Shown: positions 17,754-27,020, counted from the first letter of the stretch. The stretch: 64,000 bases of DNA from Halogeometricum pallidum JCM 14848 (GCF_000337095.1 NZ_AOIV01000038.1:83076-147075), one strand, 5' to 3'. The notes: a model not told the origin generated them from the letters alone. Made by a program: numbers and translations.

Positions 17754-19328
17754 ATGAGATTCCTCGACGCTTTCCGGCGGACCGTCCGGTGTCACGGGGG
17801 CGAGACGGCGCTCGTCGACGACGACGGACGGACGTTCACGTACGCGGAACTCGACGACCGGAGCACCCGCCTCGCGAACGCGCTTCGGACGCGACTGGGG
17901 GGCGGACGCTGCGCGGTGCTCGGCGGCAACTCCCCGGCGGCCATCGAAGCGATGGTGACGGGCCACAAGCGCGGCGCCGCGACCGCTCAACTCCCGTTCC
18001 GGGGGGAGGCCGAGGAGTTCGTCCGTATGTGCGAGTCGGTGGACGCGACGGGGTTCGTCTTCGACGACGCAAACAGGGAGACGGCCGAGGAGGTGCTGGC
18101 GCGCCGCGACTTCGAGGCGGCCGTGCACGTCGGCGACGCCGACGTCGACGCGGCGGGTGTCGAGTCCTACGAGACGGTGCTGTCGGACGCGGACCCGACG
18201 CTCGACGAGGCACTGCCGGCCGGCGGGGAGTGCGCTATCTTCTTCACCAGCGGAACGACGAGTCAGCCGAAGGCGGTGCCGTTCGACAGCGAGCAGTTGT
18301 GGTACGGCGCGATTCAGGGCGTGATGGAGCACGGTATCGACCGGACCGACGCCGGCATCGTCGCGACGCCGTGGTATCACATGGTCTCCTCGGACGCCTG
18401 GATCTACCCGCACTTCGTCGCCGGCGCTACCGTGGTCCTCCACTCGGAGTTCGACCCGGCGGGCCTGCTCGAACAGATCGAGGAACGGGAGGCGACGGGT
18501 CTGTTGGCCGTGCCGACGCAGTTGAACGCCGTCGTCGACGCCCAGCAGTCGTTGGAGCGAGACACGAGTTCGCTGGAGTACGTCCGGACCGGCGGGTCGG
18601 TCGTCAGCGAACGCCTCGTCGAGCGGATGAGCGAGCACGTCACCGACCGGGTGTACAACACCTACGGGATGACCGAGGCGGGGCCGAACCTCACGTTCGC
18701 GCTCCCCGAAGACCAGCGCGAACGGCCGGGTACCATCGGAAAAGAAGCGCACACCTACGAGATTCGTGTCGTCGAACCCGCGCCGATAACGGAGCATCCC
18801 GACCCCGGGGCGACGGTCGACGCCGGCGAGGAGGGTGAGATAATCGCCCGCAGTCCGGGGTGTTCGGACGGCTACATCGACAACCCCGAGGCGGAGGCGA
18901 AATCCTATTTCGAGAGCGGGACGCCGGAGGACGGTGCGTCCTCCGGAACGTGGCTCCGGACGCGCGACGTGGCGCGCATCGACGAGGAGGGCTATCTCTA
19001 CATCGTCGACCGGGTGGACAACATGTTCGTCAGCGGCGGCGAGAACGTCTACCCCGTCGAGGTCGAACAGGCCCTCGAAGCCCACTCGACCGTCTCGGAG
19101 GCGTACGTCTTCGGCGTCGACGACGACCACTGGGGCCGCGTCGTCAACGCCGTCGTCGTCACGGAGGGCAACGTCACCGAGGAAGAACTGGACGAGTTCT
19201 GCCGCGAGCGGACCGACCTCGCGAACTACAAACGCCCCCGGCAGTACACGATTCGGACGGAGGACCTCCCGCGGACGAGCACCGGGAAGATAAAGCGCGG
19301 CGCGATAGCCGACCAGACGAGCGAGTAG
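17754..19328 (+). CDS. Acyl-CoA synthetase (AMP-forming, class I adenylate-forming)
   Basis: A 524-residue ligase that activates a carboxylic acid to its CoA thioester through an acyl-AMP. The phosphate-binding loop FFTSGTTSQPKAVPF lies near 162, the adenine motif VYNTYGMTEAGPN near 300, the hinge Asp region GYLYIVDRVDNMFVSGGENV near 415 and the catalytic Lys in RTSTGKIKRG near the end. The acid is not fixed by sequence. A gentisate dioxygenase nearby makes an aromatic acid plausible, as in haloarchaeal routes through benzoyl-type CoA esters, but a medium-chain fatty acid is equally possible. It diverges from the UbiA relic and converges with an SLC13 permease. Confidence 0.9.
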   Translation: MRFLDAFRRTVRCHGGETALVDDDGRTFTYAELDDRSTRLANALRTRLGGGRCAVLGGNSPAAIEAMVTGHKRGAATAQLPFRGEAEEFVRMCESVDATGFVFDDANRETAEEVLARRDFEAAVHVGDADVDAAGVESYETVLSDADPTLDEALPAGGECAIFFTSGTTSQPKAVPFDSEQLWYGAIQGVMEHGIDRTDAGIVATPWYHMVSSDAWIYPHFVAGATVVLHSEFDPAGLLEQIEEREATGLLAVPTQLNAVVDAQQSLERDTSSLEYVRTGGSVVSERLVERMSEHVTDRVYNTYGMTEAGPNLTFALPEDQRERPGTIGKEAHTYEIRVVEPAPITEHPDPGATVDAGEEGEIIARSPGCSDGYIDNPEAEAKSYFESGTPEDGASSGTWLRTRDVARIDEEGYLYIVDRVDNMFVSGGENVYPVEVEQALEAHSTVSEAYVFGVDDDHWGRVVNAVVVTEGNVTEEELDEFCRERTDLANYKRPRQYTIRTEDLPRTSTGKIKRGAIADQTSE

Positions 19329-19370
19329 CACGAGAGTCGAGACGCTCCCTCCGCCTCCGTTCGCCGCCGG

Positions 19371-20825
19371 TCAGAAGAAGAACGCGAAGACGAGAATCTG
19401 GATCGGGAGCAGCACGAACAGCGTGAGGAGCGAACAGATGGTGGCCGTCCGGACCAGTTCGCGGGTTTCCACCGCCCCGAGTCCGATGATGGCGACGAGG
19501 ACGGCCGACTGGTAGGGGAAGAAGTACGACAGGAGGACGACGCTCTCGATCATGGCGACCGGGAGAATCGGGACGCCCGCTCCCTCCGCGAACGAGATGA
19601 AGACCGGCGTGAGAACGCTTGCGACCGCCATTCCCTCCATCACGAACATGAGCGCCAGCGTCGCGACGGCGACGGCCGCGAGGACGACGGGGAGCGACGC
19701 GCCGCCGGGGACCACCGAGAGGATGCGGTCGGCGGCGAAGACGGTGAAGTCGGTCCGCTGGAGTCCCTCCGCGATGGCGAAGACGGCCCCCAAGAAGAAC
19801 ACGACGGAGAAGTCGGCGTCGGCAACGGCGTCGACGTCGACGACGCCGACCCGGGGGAGAAAGACGAGGACGACGACCACGAGGGCGCCGTAGACGGGGT
19901 GGAGTCCGTGTATCGCGTCGGTCGCCCAGATGGCGACGCCGACGGAGAGGAAGGCGACCATCCGCCGCGCATTGCCCGCGTTGACGGCCTCTTCGTCGCC
20001 GTCGACCGCGCCCGCAACCGTATCCGCCGCGTCCACGTCCGCGAGACTCGCTCCGACGGTCACTGTCCCGGAGTCGCGGGGGCGGTAGAGGACGTACGCG
20101 ACGGCGACGACGACGGCCGACCGGGCGAGCGACATCACGGGCGCGAGCCACGTCAGCCACTCGACCCACCCGAGAGAGACGCCGGTCGTCGAGTCGACGA
20201 TGCCCGCGACGATGATGTTCCCGAGCGACCCCGTGAGGACGCCGGCGGCGCCGTAGAACGTCACGAACAGGGGCCCCAAGAACAGTCCGACCCGGGGCCG
20301 TCGCTCGGAGAAACACTCGCCCGCGGACACCAGAATCGGTCCGAGGATGAGAACCCGAACGAGCGCCGAGGGGACCAACACGACGAACGCCAACGCGACG
20401 ACCGAGAACGCCCCGAGCAGATAGCGGTACGCGGTCGTCGGGTCAGACCGGGCGTGCGCGGGCATCCGTCCGAAGACGCGCCGTTCCACGAGGGTCGAGA
20501 GTCCGCTGTGACGGGTCGCCTCGCCGATGAGGATGCCGAGGACGACGAGCCACGTCGCCGCCGACCCGAACCCGACGAGGGCGAGTTCCGTCGAGAACCG
20601 CGCGCCGACGAGACCGATTCCCACCAGTCCGGTGAGCCACGGCGGGACGGGCGTCCCGACCCAGAGGCAGACGCAGAACGCGGTGATGGCGAGCATCGCG
20701 GCCGTGTCCGAGGGAATCGGCGCGTACGCGGCGACGAGACCGGCGAGGCCGACGCCCGCGGGGACCGAGAGCCACGAGGCGTCGGCCGTACGGAGGCGGG
20801 CAGCGAGGGCGGAGATGTCTGCCAT
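19371..20825 (-). CDS. SLC13/DASS family anion permease
   Basis: A 484-residue polytopic membrane protein with about 11-12 hydrophobic segments. Characteristic segments are VLTGSLGNIIVAGIVDSTTG near 210 (an SNT-like substrate and sodium motif region) and FFPYQSAVLVAIIGLGAVET near 445. SLC13 members import di- and tricarboxylates, sulfate or related anions with sodium, which suits a halophile. An acidic loop near 260-285 (DVDAADTVAGAVDGDEEAV) divides the two halves. The start at 20825 (MADISALAAR) is preferred to 20867. It converges on the acyl-CoA ligase and diverges from the MBL-fold gene. Confidence 0.87.
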   Translation of the reverse strand: MADISALAARLRTADASWLSVPAGVGLAGLVAAYAPIPSDTAAMLAITAFCVCLWVGTPVPPWLTGLVGIGLVGARFSTELALVGFGSAATWLVVLGILIGEATRHSGLSTLVERRVFGRMPAHARSDPTTAYRYLLGAFSVVALAFVVLVPSALVRVLILGPILVSAGECFSERRPRVGLFLGPLFVTFYGAAGVLTGSLGNIIVAGIVDSTTGVSLGWVEWLTWLAPVMSLARSAVVVAVAYVLYRPRDSGTVTVGASLADVDAADTVAGAVDGDEEAVNAGNARRMVAFLSVGVAIWATDAIHGLHPVYGALVVVVLVFLPRVGVVDVDAVADADFSVVFFLGAVFAIAEGLQRTDFTVFAADRILSVVPGGASLPVVLAAVAVATLALMFVMEGMAVASVLTPVFISFAEGAGVPILPVAMIESVVLLSYFFPYQSAVLVAIIGLGAVETRELVRTATICSLLTLFVLLPIQILVFAFFF

Positions 20826-20908
20826 TCGCCCGTCGGTTTTCGACCGAGCGATATAACGATTGGTCATCCGTCACAACTCCTTTGGCGCTCGCGAGACGTT
20901 CGTCCGAC

Positions 20909-21532
20909 ATGATCACCGAAGTCGCGGACGGCGCGTACGACCTGACCGTCGCCGAACGGAACGGCGGCCGCTATCGGGTCTTCCTCTTCGACCGGGAGAC
21001 GCCGACGCTCGTGGACGCGGGGTTCGAGGACACCACCGGCACCGTCGCCGAACGGGTCGAGGAGGTCGGCACGGAACCGGAGCGTCTCGTCCTCACGCAC
21101 GGCGACGCCGACCACATGGGCGGATTCGCGTCGTTGGCGGAGCGATACGACGCGGAGACGTGGGTCCCACAGCAGACGCGCTGTGAGGAGTTCCGACCGG
21201 ACGAACGGTACGGGGACGGATCGGAAATCGGACCGTTCACGGCGGTTCACGTCCCCGGTCACACCTCCGACCACCACGCCCTCGTCGACGAGTCGCGGTC
21301 GCTCGCCGTCCTCGGCGACGCGGTGTTCGGCTCCGACGTCCGCGGCATCACGGAGGGGTACTTCGTGCTGCCGCCGGCGGTGTTCACCGAGGACCTCGCG
21401 TCGGCCGAGGAGAACCTCGAACGCCTCGCGGCGTACGACTTCGACGTCGGACTCCTGTTCCACGGGTCGAACGTGACCGAGGACGCGGGCGAAAAGCTGT
21501 CCTCCTTCGTCGACTTCGCGGGAAAGCCCTGA
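20909..21532 (+). CDS. MBL-fold metallo-hydrolase
   Basis: A 207-residue metallo-beta-lactamase-fold hydrolase. The metal motif reads LTHGDADHMGG, so the second His of the usual HxHxDH is Asp, as in some hydrolase subgroups. Further ligand positions are HVPGHTSDHHALV near 110, VLGDAVFGSD near 133 and LLFHGSNVTE near the end. The family includes glyoxalase II-like thioesterases, lactonases and others, so the substrate is open. The start at 20909 follows the spacing of a short leader; the in-frame upstream GTG is within the divergent promoter. The zinc-ribbon gene lies 58 bases downstream. Confidence 0.88.
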   Translation: MITEVADGAYDLTVAERNGGRYRVFLFDRETPTLVDAGFEDTTGTVAERVEEVGTEPERLVLTHGDADHMGGFASLAERYDAETWVPQQTRCEEFRPDERYGDGSEIGPFTAVHVPGHTSDHHALVDESRSLAVLGDAVFGSDVRGITEGYFVLPPAVFTEDLASAEENLERLAAYDFDVGLLFHGSNVTEDAGEKLSSFVDFAGKP

Positions 21533-21590
21533 GACCCGACTCGGACGACGGACAACACGCTTTTGAGGGTGCCATCGCAATCCTACTGCT

Positions 21591-21779
21591 ATGGCCGAGT
21601 TCGAGAACCCGTACGCCGAGGAGAGTCCGTTCGCGCGGGCGCACTTCGACTGCCCGAACTGCGACGGGAAACTGTGGGAGTACGCCATCCAGCGGCAGAT
21701 GGTCTGTGAGGACTGCCGGTCCGTCTTCGCCTCCGAGGAGATATTCGACGCGCAGGCCCGGGCGCCGACCGAGGCGTGA
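21591..21779 (+). CDS. Small zinc-ribbon protein
   Basis: A 62-residue protein with two Cys pairs (DCPNCDGKLW and VCEDCRSVF) that make a single zinc ribbon, flanked by acidic ends. Proteins of this size are common in haloarchaea and may act as protein-protein or nucleic-acid adaptors; no specific role can be claimed. It lies between the MBL-fold gene and gentisate dioxygenase on the same strand, with spacers of about 60 bases on each side. Confidence 0.8.
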   Translation: MAEFENPYAEESPFARAHFDCPNCDGKLWEYAIQRQMVCEDCRSVFASEEIFDAQARAPTEA

Positions 21780-21808
21780 CCGACCGTCGGGTGTCCACAT
21801 CCACCACA

Positions 21809-21816
21809 CTTATATC
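21809..21816 (+). promoter_or_regulatory. TATA-like box for gentisate dioxygenase
   Basis: CTTATATC centred about 26 bases before the ATG at 21839, the spacing of a leaderless haloarchaeal promoter. It suggests the dioxygenase has its own promoter. Confidence 0.55.
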
Positions 21817-21838
21817 TGCCCTGACGTAACGATAGAAC

Positions 21839-22921
21839 ATGGCACAGAAGGAGCCGGAGGAACTCCTCGAACTGAGTTCCGACACCCGAGGTATCCTCGA
21901 ACAGCACGGCCTCCGACCGCTGTGGGAGGTCGAGGACGACTTCGGGAACGTCATCGACGACCCCGAACCGGGCATCTGGCATTGGGCGGAGATTCAGGAG
22001 GCCATCGACGGCATCGAGGCGGACGTGCCCATCGCCGAGTTGCCGCCGGGCTTCCAGCGACGCGTCGCCGTCCCCATCAACAGGAGCCTCGGCAACGCCA
22101 TCTCCAACACCATCTACGTCGGCGTCCAGACGGTGTCGCCGGGCGAGACGGCTCCCGCCCACCGGCACTCGGCGAACGCGCTCCGCTTCACCATCGACGG
22201 CAACGAGGACATGAAGACGGTGGTCGCCGGCGAGGAGTTCCCGATGGAGAACAACGACCTCATCACGACGCCGCAGTGGGAGTGGCACGACCACGTCAAC
22301 GACTCCGACGAGACGGCCGCGTGGTTGGACGTGCTCGACCTCCCCCTGTTCCTCGATTCGATGAACAAACAGCAGGTGTTCGAGAACCACGAACTCGAAC
22401 GCCAACCGGTGACGAAGACGCAGGGCTACTGGGACTCCCAGTACGGCCGCGGCCGCCCCGCCGACGAGAAGTCGGACGGGGAGATTCCGGGGCCGTTCGA
22501 GGGCAAGTGCGAAGCCACGCCGCCGTACCGCTTCGGATGGGACGAGATGGAGGAGACGCTGCGGCAACGAGCGGACAACGACGACCCGGACCGGAACGAC
22601 GGCTACAGCCTCGCGTACGTCAACCCCGCGACGGGGAAGGAGCCGCTGTTCCCGACGATGTCGTTCCGCGCGCAGTTGCTACAGGAGACGACCGACCCCC
22701 ACTTCCACAACGCGACGGAGGTGTACTTCGTCATCGAGGGCGAGGGGGCGACGCACGTCGACAGCGAGGCCCTGGAGTGGGGCCAGTGGGACATCTTCGT
22801 GGTGCCGCCGGACGCGACGCACCACCACGAGCCCGACGACGAAGCCGTTCTGCTCGGGATGACCGACCGCCCGGTGCTGGAGGCGTTCAACTTCTACGCC
22901 GAGGCGGAGCCGTCGTCGTAA
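21839..22921 (+). CDS. Gentisate 1,2-dioxygenase (bicupin)
   Basis: Opens the ring of gentisate (2,5-dihydroxybenzoate) with O2 to give maleylpyruvate, using Fe(II). The 360-residue protein has two cupin domains. The N-terminal one carries the iron ligands (PAHRHSANALRFTIDG near 101 and WEWHDHVND near 143), matching the family's HxH...H pattern. The C-terminal one has HFHNATEVYFVIEGEG near 285 and a TH-HHE cluster near 323. A salicylate 1,2-dioxygenase-like specificity is possible, since the families overlap. Maleylpyruvate isomerase and fumarylpyruvate hydrolase are not in this window. The upstream TATA box supports this start. Confidence 0.88.
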   Translation: MAQKEPEELLELSSDTRGILEQHGLRPLWEVEDDFGNVIDDPEPGIWHWAEIQEAIDGIEADVPIAELPPGFQRRVAVPINRSLGNAISNTIYVGVQTVSPGETAPAHRHSANALRFTIDGNEDMKTVVAGEEFPMENNDLITTPQWEWHDHVNDSDETAAWLDVLDLPLFLDSMNKQQVFENHELERQPVTKTQGYWDSQYGRGRPADEKSDGEIPGPFEGKCEATPPYRFGWDEMEETLRQRADNDDPDRNDGYSLAYVNPATGKEPLFPTMSFRAQLLQETTDPHFHNATEVYFVIEGEGATHVDSEALEWGQWDIFVVPPDATHHHEPDDEAVLLGMTDRPVLEAFNFYAEAEPSS

Positions 22922-23490
22922 TCGGACCGGTCGAACCGCACCGACCGGTCACAGGCCGAACTGGCGCGCGAACCAGCGCTCTGAACGTTCGAAACGAGGT
23001 GTGCTCGCGCAGGACCCCCGGTCGAACAGCTCCGTCAGCGGGGTCGACGCCCGCGCTCCGAGTACGGGGAGAGACGGACTGTAACATCCGTTCTCGGAGG
23101 GACGCGACCCGGAAACGGTCGGGAGTGCCTATCGTCGTTTCCTTCGTATCCGGAGTCAGAGCGGGTAGTTCTACAGAGAGACGAGTCGAAGAGCGGCTGC
23201 CCCCGGCGAAACGACGAATATCGGGTGGCGAGTGGGACTCGTTCGGAGACGAAACCGGTCGCCCTCGTTCAGTCGAGAGAGCGCCGCGCGACCCGACGAC
23301 GCGGAGGGAGGTCACATCGTGTTACCGGGGGTCGTCGGCGTCCGGAAAACCATACCCGTTTGCGGTCCGAACCGACGGTCGTGACGACGACACCGCCGCG
23401 AACGCGTGACCGGCCGCGGAGTCGGGTCGAGTCCGGAGCGACCGCCGGACCGCCCGCAAAGCGGGACTACCGGACGAGAGGAACGGAGAG
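22922..23490. other. 569-base spacer with a possible coding remnant
   Basis: No complete gene is visible. On the minus strand, about 22949-23065 is open and ends in a protein-like tail (RFERSERWFARQFGL then TGA) preceded by STPLTELFDRG, but in-frame start codons are missing. It may be the end of a lost gene. The rest shows no repeat or RNA signature. Confidence 0.4.
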
Positions 23491-24687
23491 ATGAGCGACG
23501 GCTACCGGTTCGAGTTCGACGCGCCCGTCATTCGCTCGCGGCGCGGCGCGGCCGCCGACCTCGCGGCCGAGTTGGAGGAACAGGGTCTCGAACGCGCCCT
23601 CGTCGTCTGCGGGTCGACGGTGGGGGAGACGCCCGCGGTGATGGACCCCGTGACGGAGGGTCTGGGCGACCGACTGGCGGGCGTGTTCGCGGAGACGACG
23701 CCGGAGAAGCGACTCGGAACCGCCTACGACGGACTGGCGGCCGCGCGGGAACGCGACGCCGACGCCGTCGTCGGCCTCGGCGGCGGAAGCAGTCTCGACG
23801 TGGCGAAGATGGTCAGCCTCCTCTCGGCGGTGGAGCGACCGCCCGAGGAGGTGGGCGAAGAACTCGTCGAGTCAGGAACCGTCACCGTCCCGTCGGGCGA
23901 CCTCCTACCCGTGGTTGCGGTGCCGACGACGCTGGCCGGCGCGGAGATGTCGAACGTCGCGGGCGTGACCGCCTCGCCCGAGACGGGGCCGGTCGACGAA
24001 CCCGCGAGCGGCGGCGTCGCGGACCCGAAGCTGACCCCCAGAGCCGTCGTTTACGACCCCGAACTGTTCGCGACGACGCCGAAGAACGTTCTCGCGGCGT
24101 CGGCGATGAACGGCTTCGACAAGGGTATCGAGACGCTGTACGCCTCGAATGCGACTCCCGTGACCGACGCGACGGCGTCGCGCGGACTCGGACTGCTCGA
24201 ACCCGGCCTGCGCCGACTCGGCGAGAGCGACCCGGACCCGGAGACGCTGGCCCCGGTCGTCGAGGGGACGATGCTCGTCCAGTACGGCGTCTCCCGTCCC
24301 GACGGCGTGACGCTCTCTATCATCCACGCGTTCGGGCACGGCCTCACGCGCACGTACGACGTGCAACAGGGCGCCGCGCACGCCGTCGTGGTCCCGCACG
24401 TCCTGCGCTACCTGTTCGAGAAAGTCGACGGCCGCCGCGAACTGCTGGCGGAGTCGCTGGGCGTCGGGCGAGCGGCAGACCCCGCCGCCGCGGTGGTCGA
24501 CGCCGTCGAACGGGTTCGGGACGCGCTATCGCTCCCGTCGGGTCTGCGCGACGTGGACGGCCCGGACCCCTCTGAGTTCGACGCGGTGGCGGAGGATATC
24601 GTGAACGACTCCTTTCTCGCCAACGCCCCGGACGGACTCGACCCGACGGCGGACGAGGTGGCCGCCGTGCTTCGGGACGCCCACTGA
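23491..24687 (+). CDS. Iron-containing (group III) alcohol dehydrogenase family protein
   Basis: A 398-residue NAD(P)-dependent dehydrogenase. The dinucleotide motif VVGLGGGSSLDVAKMV lies near 90 and VVAVPTTLAGAEMSNVAG near 147. The metal ligands are suggested by AMNGFDKGIE (Asp) near 205 and SIIHAFGHGLTRTYDVQQGA near 270 with two His, plus the following His of the same segment. The family includes maleylacetate reductases, 1,3-propanediol and lactaldehyde dehydrogenases. With gentisate dioxygenase upstream, an aromatic-acid role such as maleylacetate reduction is conceivable but not shown. T-runs follow the stop. Confidence 0.87.
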   Translation: MSDGYRFEFDAPVIRSRRGAAADLAAELEEQGLERALVVCGSTVGETPAVMDPVTEGLGDRLAGVFAETTPEKRLGTAYDGLAAARERDADAVVGLGGGSSLDVAKMVSLLSAVERPPEEVGEELVESGTVTVPSGDLLPVVAVPTTLAGAEMSNVAGVTASPETGPVDEPASGGVADPKLTPRAVVYDPELFATTPKNVLAASAMNGFDKGIETLYASNATPVTDATASRGLGLLEPGLRRLGESDPDPETLAPVVEGTMLVQYGVSRPDGVTLSIIHAFGHGLTRTYDVQQGAAHAVVVPHVLRYLFEKVDGRRELLAESLGVGRAADPAAAVVDAVERVRDALSLPSGLRDVDGPDPSEFDAVAEDIVNDSFLANAPDGLDPTADEVAAVLRDAH

Positions 24688-24755
24688 GACGCGGTCGGCG
24701 AAGACCCGCCGCTCTCCTCCCGTATCGGTTTTCACAGCTCGTCTCTCCAAACGAG

Positions 24756-24787
24756 TTTTTCCGTCTTTGCTATTCGGGCGCTTTTTT
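24756..24787 (+). terminator. Two T-runs after the iron-type dehydrogenase
   Basis: T5 at 24756-24760 and T6 at 24782-24787 in a GC-rich spacer between two same-strand genes. A tandem archaeal terminator is likely. Confidence 0.45.
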
Positions 24788-24907
24788 CGGCTACCATCAC
24801 GGTCGATGGTCAAGATAGACGCCGAGAGCGGCTGAGACGCCGGTCGAAGTCGCGTCGCGGTTGCCGCGGAACGTAAGACCAAACCGTCCGCCGGCCGACG
24901 TGGGCGC

Positions 24908-25816
24908 ATGGACGTCGTCTCGAACCTACTCTACCTTCTCGTCCTCCTGCTCGCGGGTATCGGCGGGCGACGCCTCGGACTCCTGACCGAGTCGCGGGCG
25001 GACGTACTCACGCGGTTCGCCTTCTACCTCGCGCTCCCGGCGCTGGTCTTCACCTCCACGTCCACCCAGTCGCTCGGGGACGTGCTCGAACCGCGTCTGA
25101 TCGCCGGGTTCTGGCTGGTGCTCCTCGTCGTCGGCGCGTTCGGGTGGGTCGTCCACCGCCGGACGTCCTCCCCCGCGACCCGGAGCGTCGCCGTCGTCCA
25201 GTCGTACCACTGCAACTTCGGCTTCCTCGGCCTGCCGATAACCGCGGCGGCGTTCGGCGGCGTCGCCACCGCGAAGGCGAGCGTCATCCTCGGCGTCGGC
25301 GGTCTGACGCAGATACCGGCGACCGTCGCGGTTCTCGCCCTCGTCAACGAGGCGGAGGCAGACCTCACCGAAGAACTTCGAGAGTTCCTCGCGAACCCGG
25401 TCATCGGCGCCCTGGTCCTCGGCTTTCTCTGCTCCGCGCTGAACGTCTCCGTTCCGGGTGTCGTCTCGAACGGCCTCGGCGCGCTGTCGCAACTCGCGCT
25501 TCCGGCCGCGTTGCTGGCCGTGGGAGCGTCGCTATCGCTCGACACGGGCGCCGTCGACCTCCCGACGGTAGGGTCGGTCGTCGCCCTGAAGATGCTGCTC
25601 ATGCCCGCGACGGCGCTCCTCGCCTTCTCGGTGCTCTCGGCGGACCTCTCGACTACCCGCGCCGGCGTCCTCATGCTCGCCATGCCGACGGCCATCTCCA
25701 CGTTCATCTACGCCACGGAACTCGGCGGCGACGCGGATCTCGCCTCCGCCAACGTCTTCGCCACCACCGTCGCCTCGGTCGGGACCATCTTCGTCGTCCT
25801 CCAGTTTGTCGGGTGA
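24908..25816 (+). CDS. AEC family transporter (auxin efflux carrier-like)
   Basis: A 302-residue integral membrane protein with about ten hydrophobic segments in two halves. The family signature region SYHCNFGFLGLPITAAAFGG near 101 and the C-terminal LMLAMPTAISTFIYATELGG near 256 match AEC permeases, which move malonate, malate or other organic acids. It starts MDVVSNLLYLLVLLLAGIGG with the first membrane span. Its location after aromatic/organic-acid genes fits an organic acid substrate. No operon partner follows; the next 1.2 kb holds decayed genes. Confidence 0.88.
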   Translation: MDVVSNLLYLLVLLLAGIGGRRLGLLTESRADVLTRFAFYLALPALVFTSTSTQSLGDVLEPRLIAGFWLVLLVVGAFGWVVHRRTSSPATRSVAVVQSYHCNFGFLGLPITAAAFGGVATAKASVILGVGGLTQIPATVAVLALVNEAEADLTEELREFLANPVIGALVLGFLCSALNVSVPGVVSNGLGALSQLALPAALLAVGASLSLDTGAVDLPTVGSVVALKMLLMPATALLAFSVLSADLSTTRAGVLMLAMPTAISTFIYATELGGDADLASANVFATTVASVGTIFVVLQFVG

Positions 25817-26014
25817 GGCCGTGTGCATCCCTCTGGGCGACGGCACGTCCAGAGAGAGTCCCCCAGGCAGCGACGACGGAGCAGGAGAGCCGAAAGGGAC
25901 AGAAAAGACTGCAAAGGAAATGGTATGATCAAATACGTAAAATACATCAAAGCTAGCAAAACCATTTGGTATCAAACATATCAGTTGGATAATTCCGTTT
26001 GATGAGACGAGAAA

Positions 26015-26421
26015 TCAAGCGACCACCAACTGAGCGTTCGCCTCGGCTAACTCGCCGCGTCTGAAGTAGACGTTGTCATCAAATGCGACGCGAACGTGAC
26101 CGCCGAAAGTACCCTCCTCGTCGTGAAAGGGAGTTGGTGTTGACCGAAGCCGAGCGTGCTAAACATCCCCCGGCGTCAGGTTTTCGACGATGTCCAAGAA
26201 GTTCTGTGGAATCACTCGGGTGAGCGTGCCCGGGCCGAAGATAAGGCGTGGCGGAGACGGGCGCCGCGAAGTCGCGGCGTTCGAGGAGGCCGTGCACCTC
26301 GTTGAGACGGCCGTCGTTGAACACCTCCGGTTCGGGCTTGATTCCGCGCGCCGCATCTCGTCGTACAGGTCGGTCACCAATCCGCGAGTGTTCTCGCTGG
26401 TCAGGCGGTCGGGACGGGGGG
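26015..26421 (-). pseudogene. Decayed beta-keto acid cleavage enzyme (BKACE, DUF849), C-terminal part
   Basis: Minus-strand pieces of one protein appear in shifting frames. They run in order ENTRGLVTDLYDEMRR, then VFNDGRLNEVHGLLERRDF, then LIFGPGTLTRVIPQNFLDIV, then [11 protein letters not shown], and last [20 protein letters not shown] with AEANAQLV before the stop at 26015. The last piece is the hallmark C-terminus of BKACE enzymes, which cleave beta-keto acids with acetyl-CoA. At least three frameshifts and one stop break it, and the N-terminal half is missing. It abuts the decayed binding-protein gene, so a deletion or rearrangement joined the two remains. The AT-rich stretch 25900-26010 lies just beyond. 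Confidence 0.75.
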
Positions 26422-26918
26422 TCAGAAGTCGCCGGTGACGATATCGTTCACGCGCCCCGGTCGAACAGCGGTTCGTCGCCGAACGCGTCGGGGTAAAGCC
26501 CCTGTGCGGCCCGTTCAAGTTGAAAGAGGTGGATGGTAGGACCCTGGTAGGTCAGTCCGCCGTAGACGACGCGGCCCTCTTTCACGGCGCGGAGTTGACT
26601 CGCCACGTCGTGGCCCTCCATGTGCGAGACGACGTTCTCCCGGAAGTACTCGTCCGTTATCTCACCCCGGATGCGGACCGCGATAGCGTCGGGGCCGATT
26701 TCGAGGAGCGTCTCGTAATCGATGGTGCCGCCGCCCGCCTGCGCGTCGGTGGTGACGTTCTTCGCCAACGCGTCCCCGACCTGCAGGTCGTTCCAGTGGT
26801 TCGATTGGGTGCCATCGCCGATGTGGTAGGGGTAAACGACTCCGGCGGCATCCCCGCCGGGTTGAAGGCGTACCGCGGTCAGCGACGGAATGGTTCGAAG
26901 CGCGAGAGGTACAGACAT
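26422..26918 (-). pseudogene. Truncated and frameshifted siderophore-type ABC substrate-binding protein
   Basis: About 156 residues of a periplasmic-binding-protein (BtuF/FepB type) C-terminal lobe: VVYPYHIGDGTQSNHW, then GGGTIDYETLLEIGPDAIAV, then AVKEGRVVYGGLTYQGP. The frame ends at 26448 after LFDRGA, but the next frame continues with RVNDIVTGDF to a stop at 26422, the usual family ending, so one base was lost. The signal sequence and N-terminal lobe (about 200 residues) are absent, and residues before VRLQPGG do not match. No permease or ATPase gene is nearby. Iron-siderophore uptake was the likely ancestral role. Confidence 0.78.
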
Positions 26919-27020
26919 ACTACAGAGAGACGGGACCGGAGAGGTAATTATGAGGGTCGTACAGATTTTTTAGCCCGTGAATTCGCCAGAGCTAAATGTA
27001 GCCCCGGCTTGAAATAAAGT

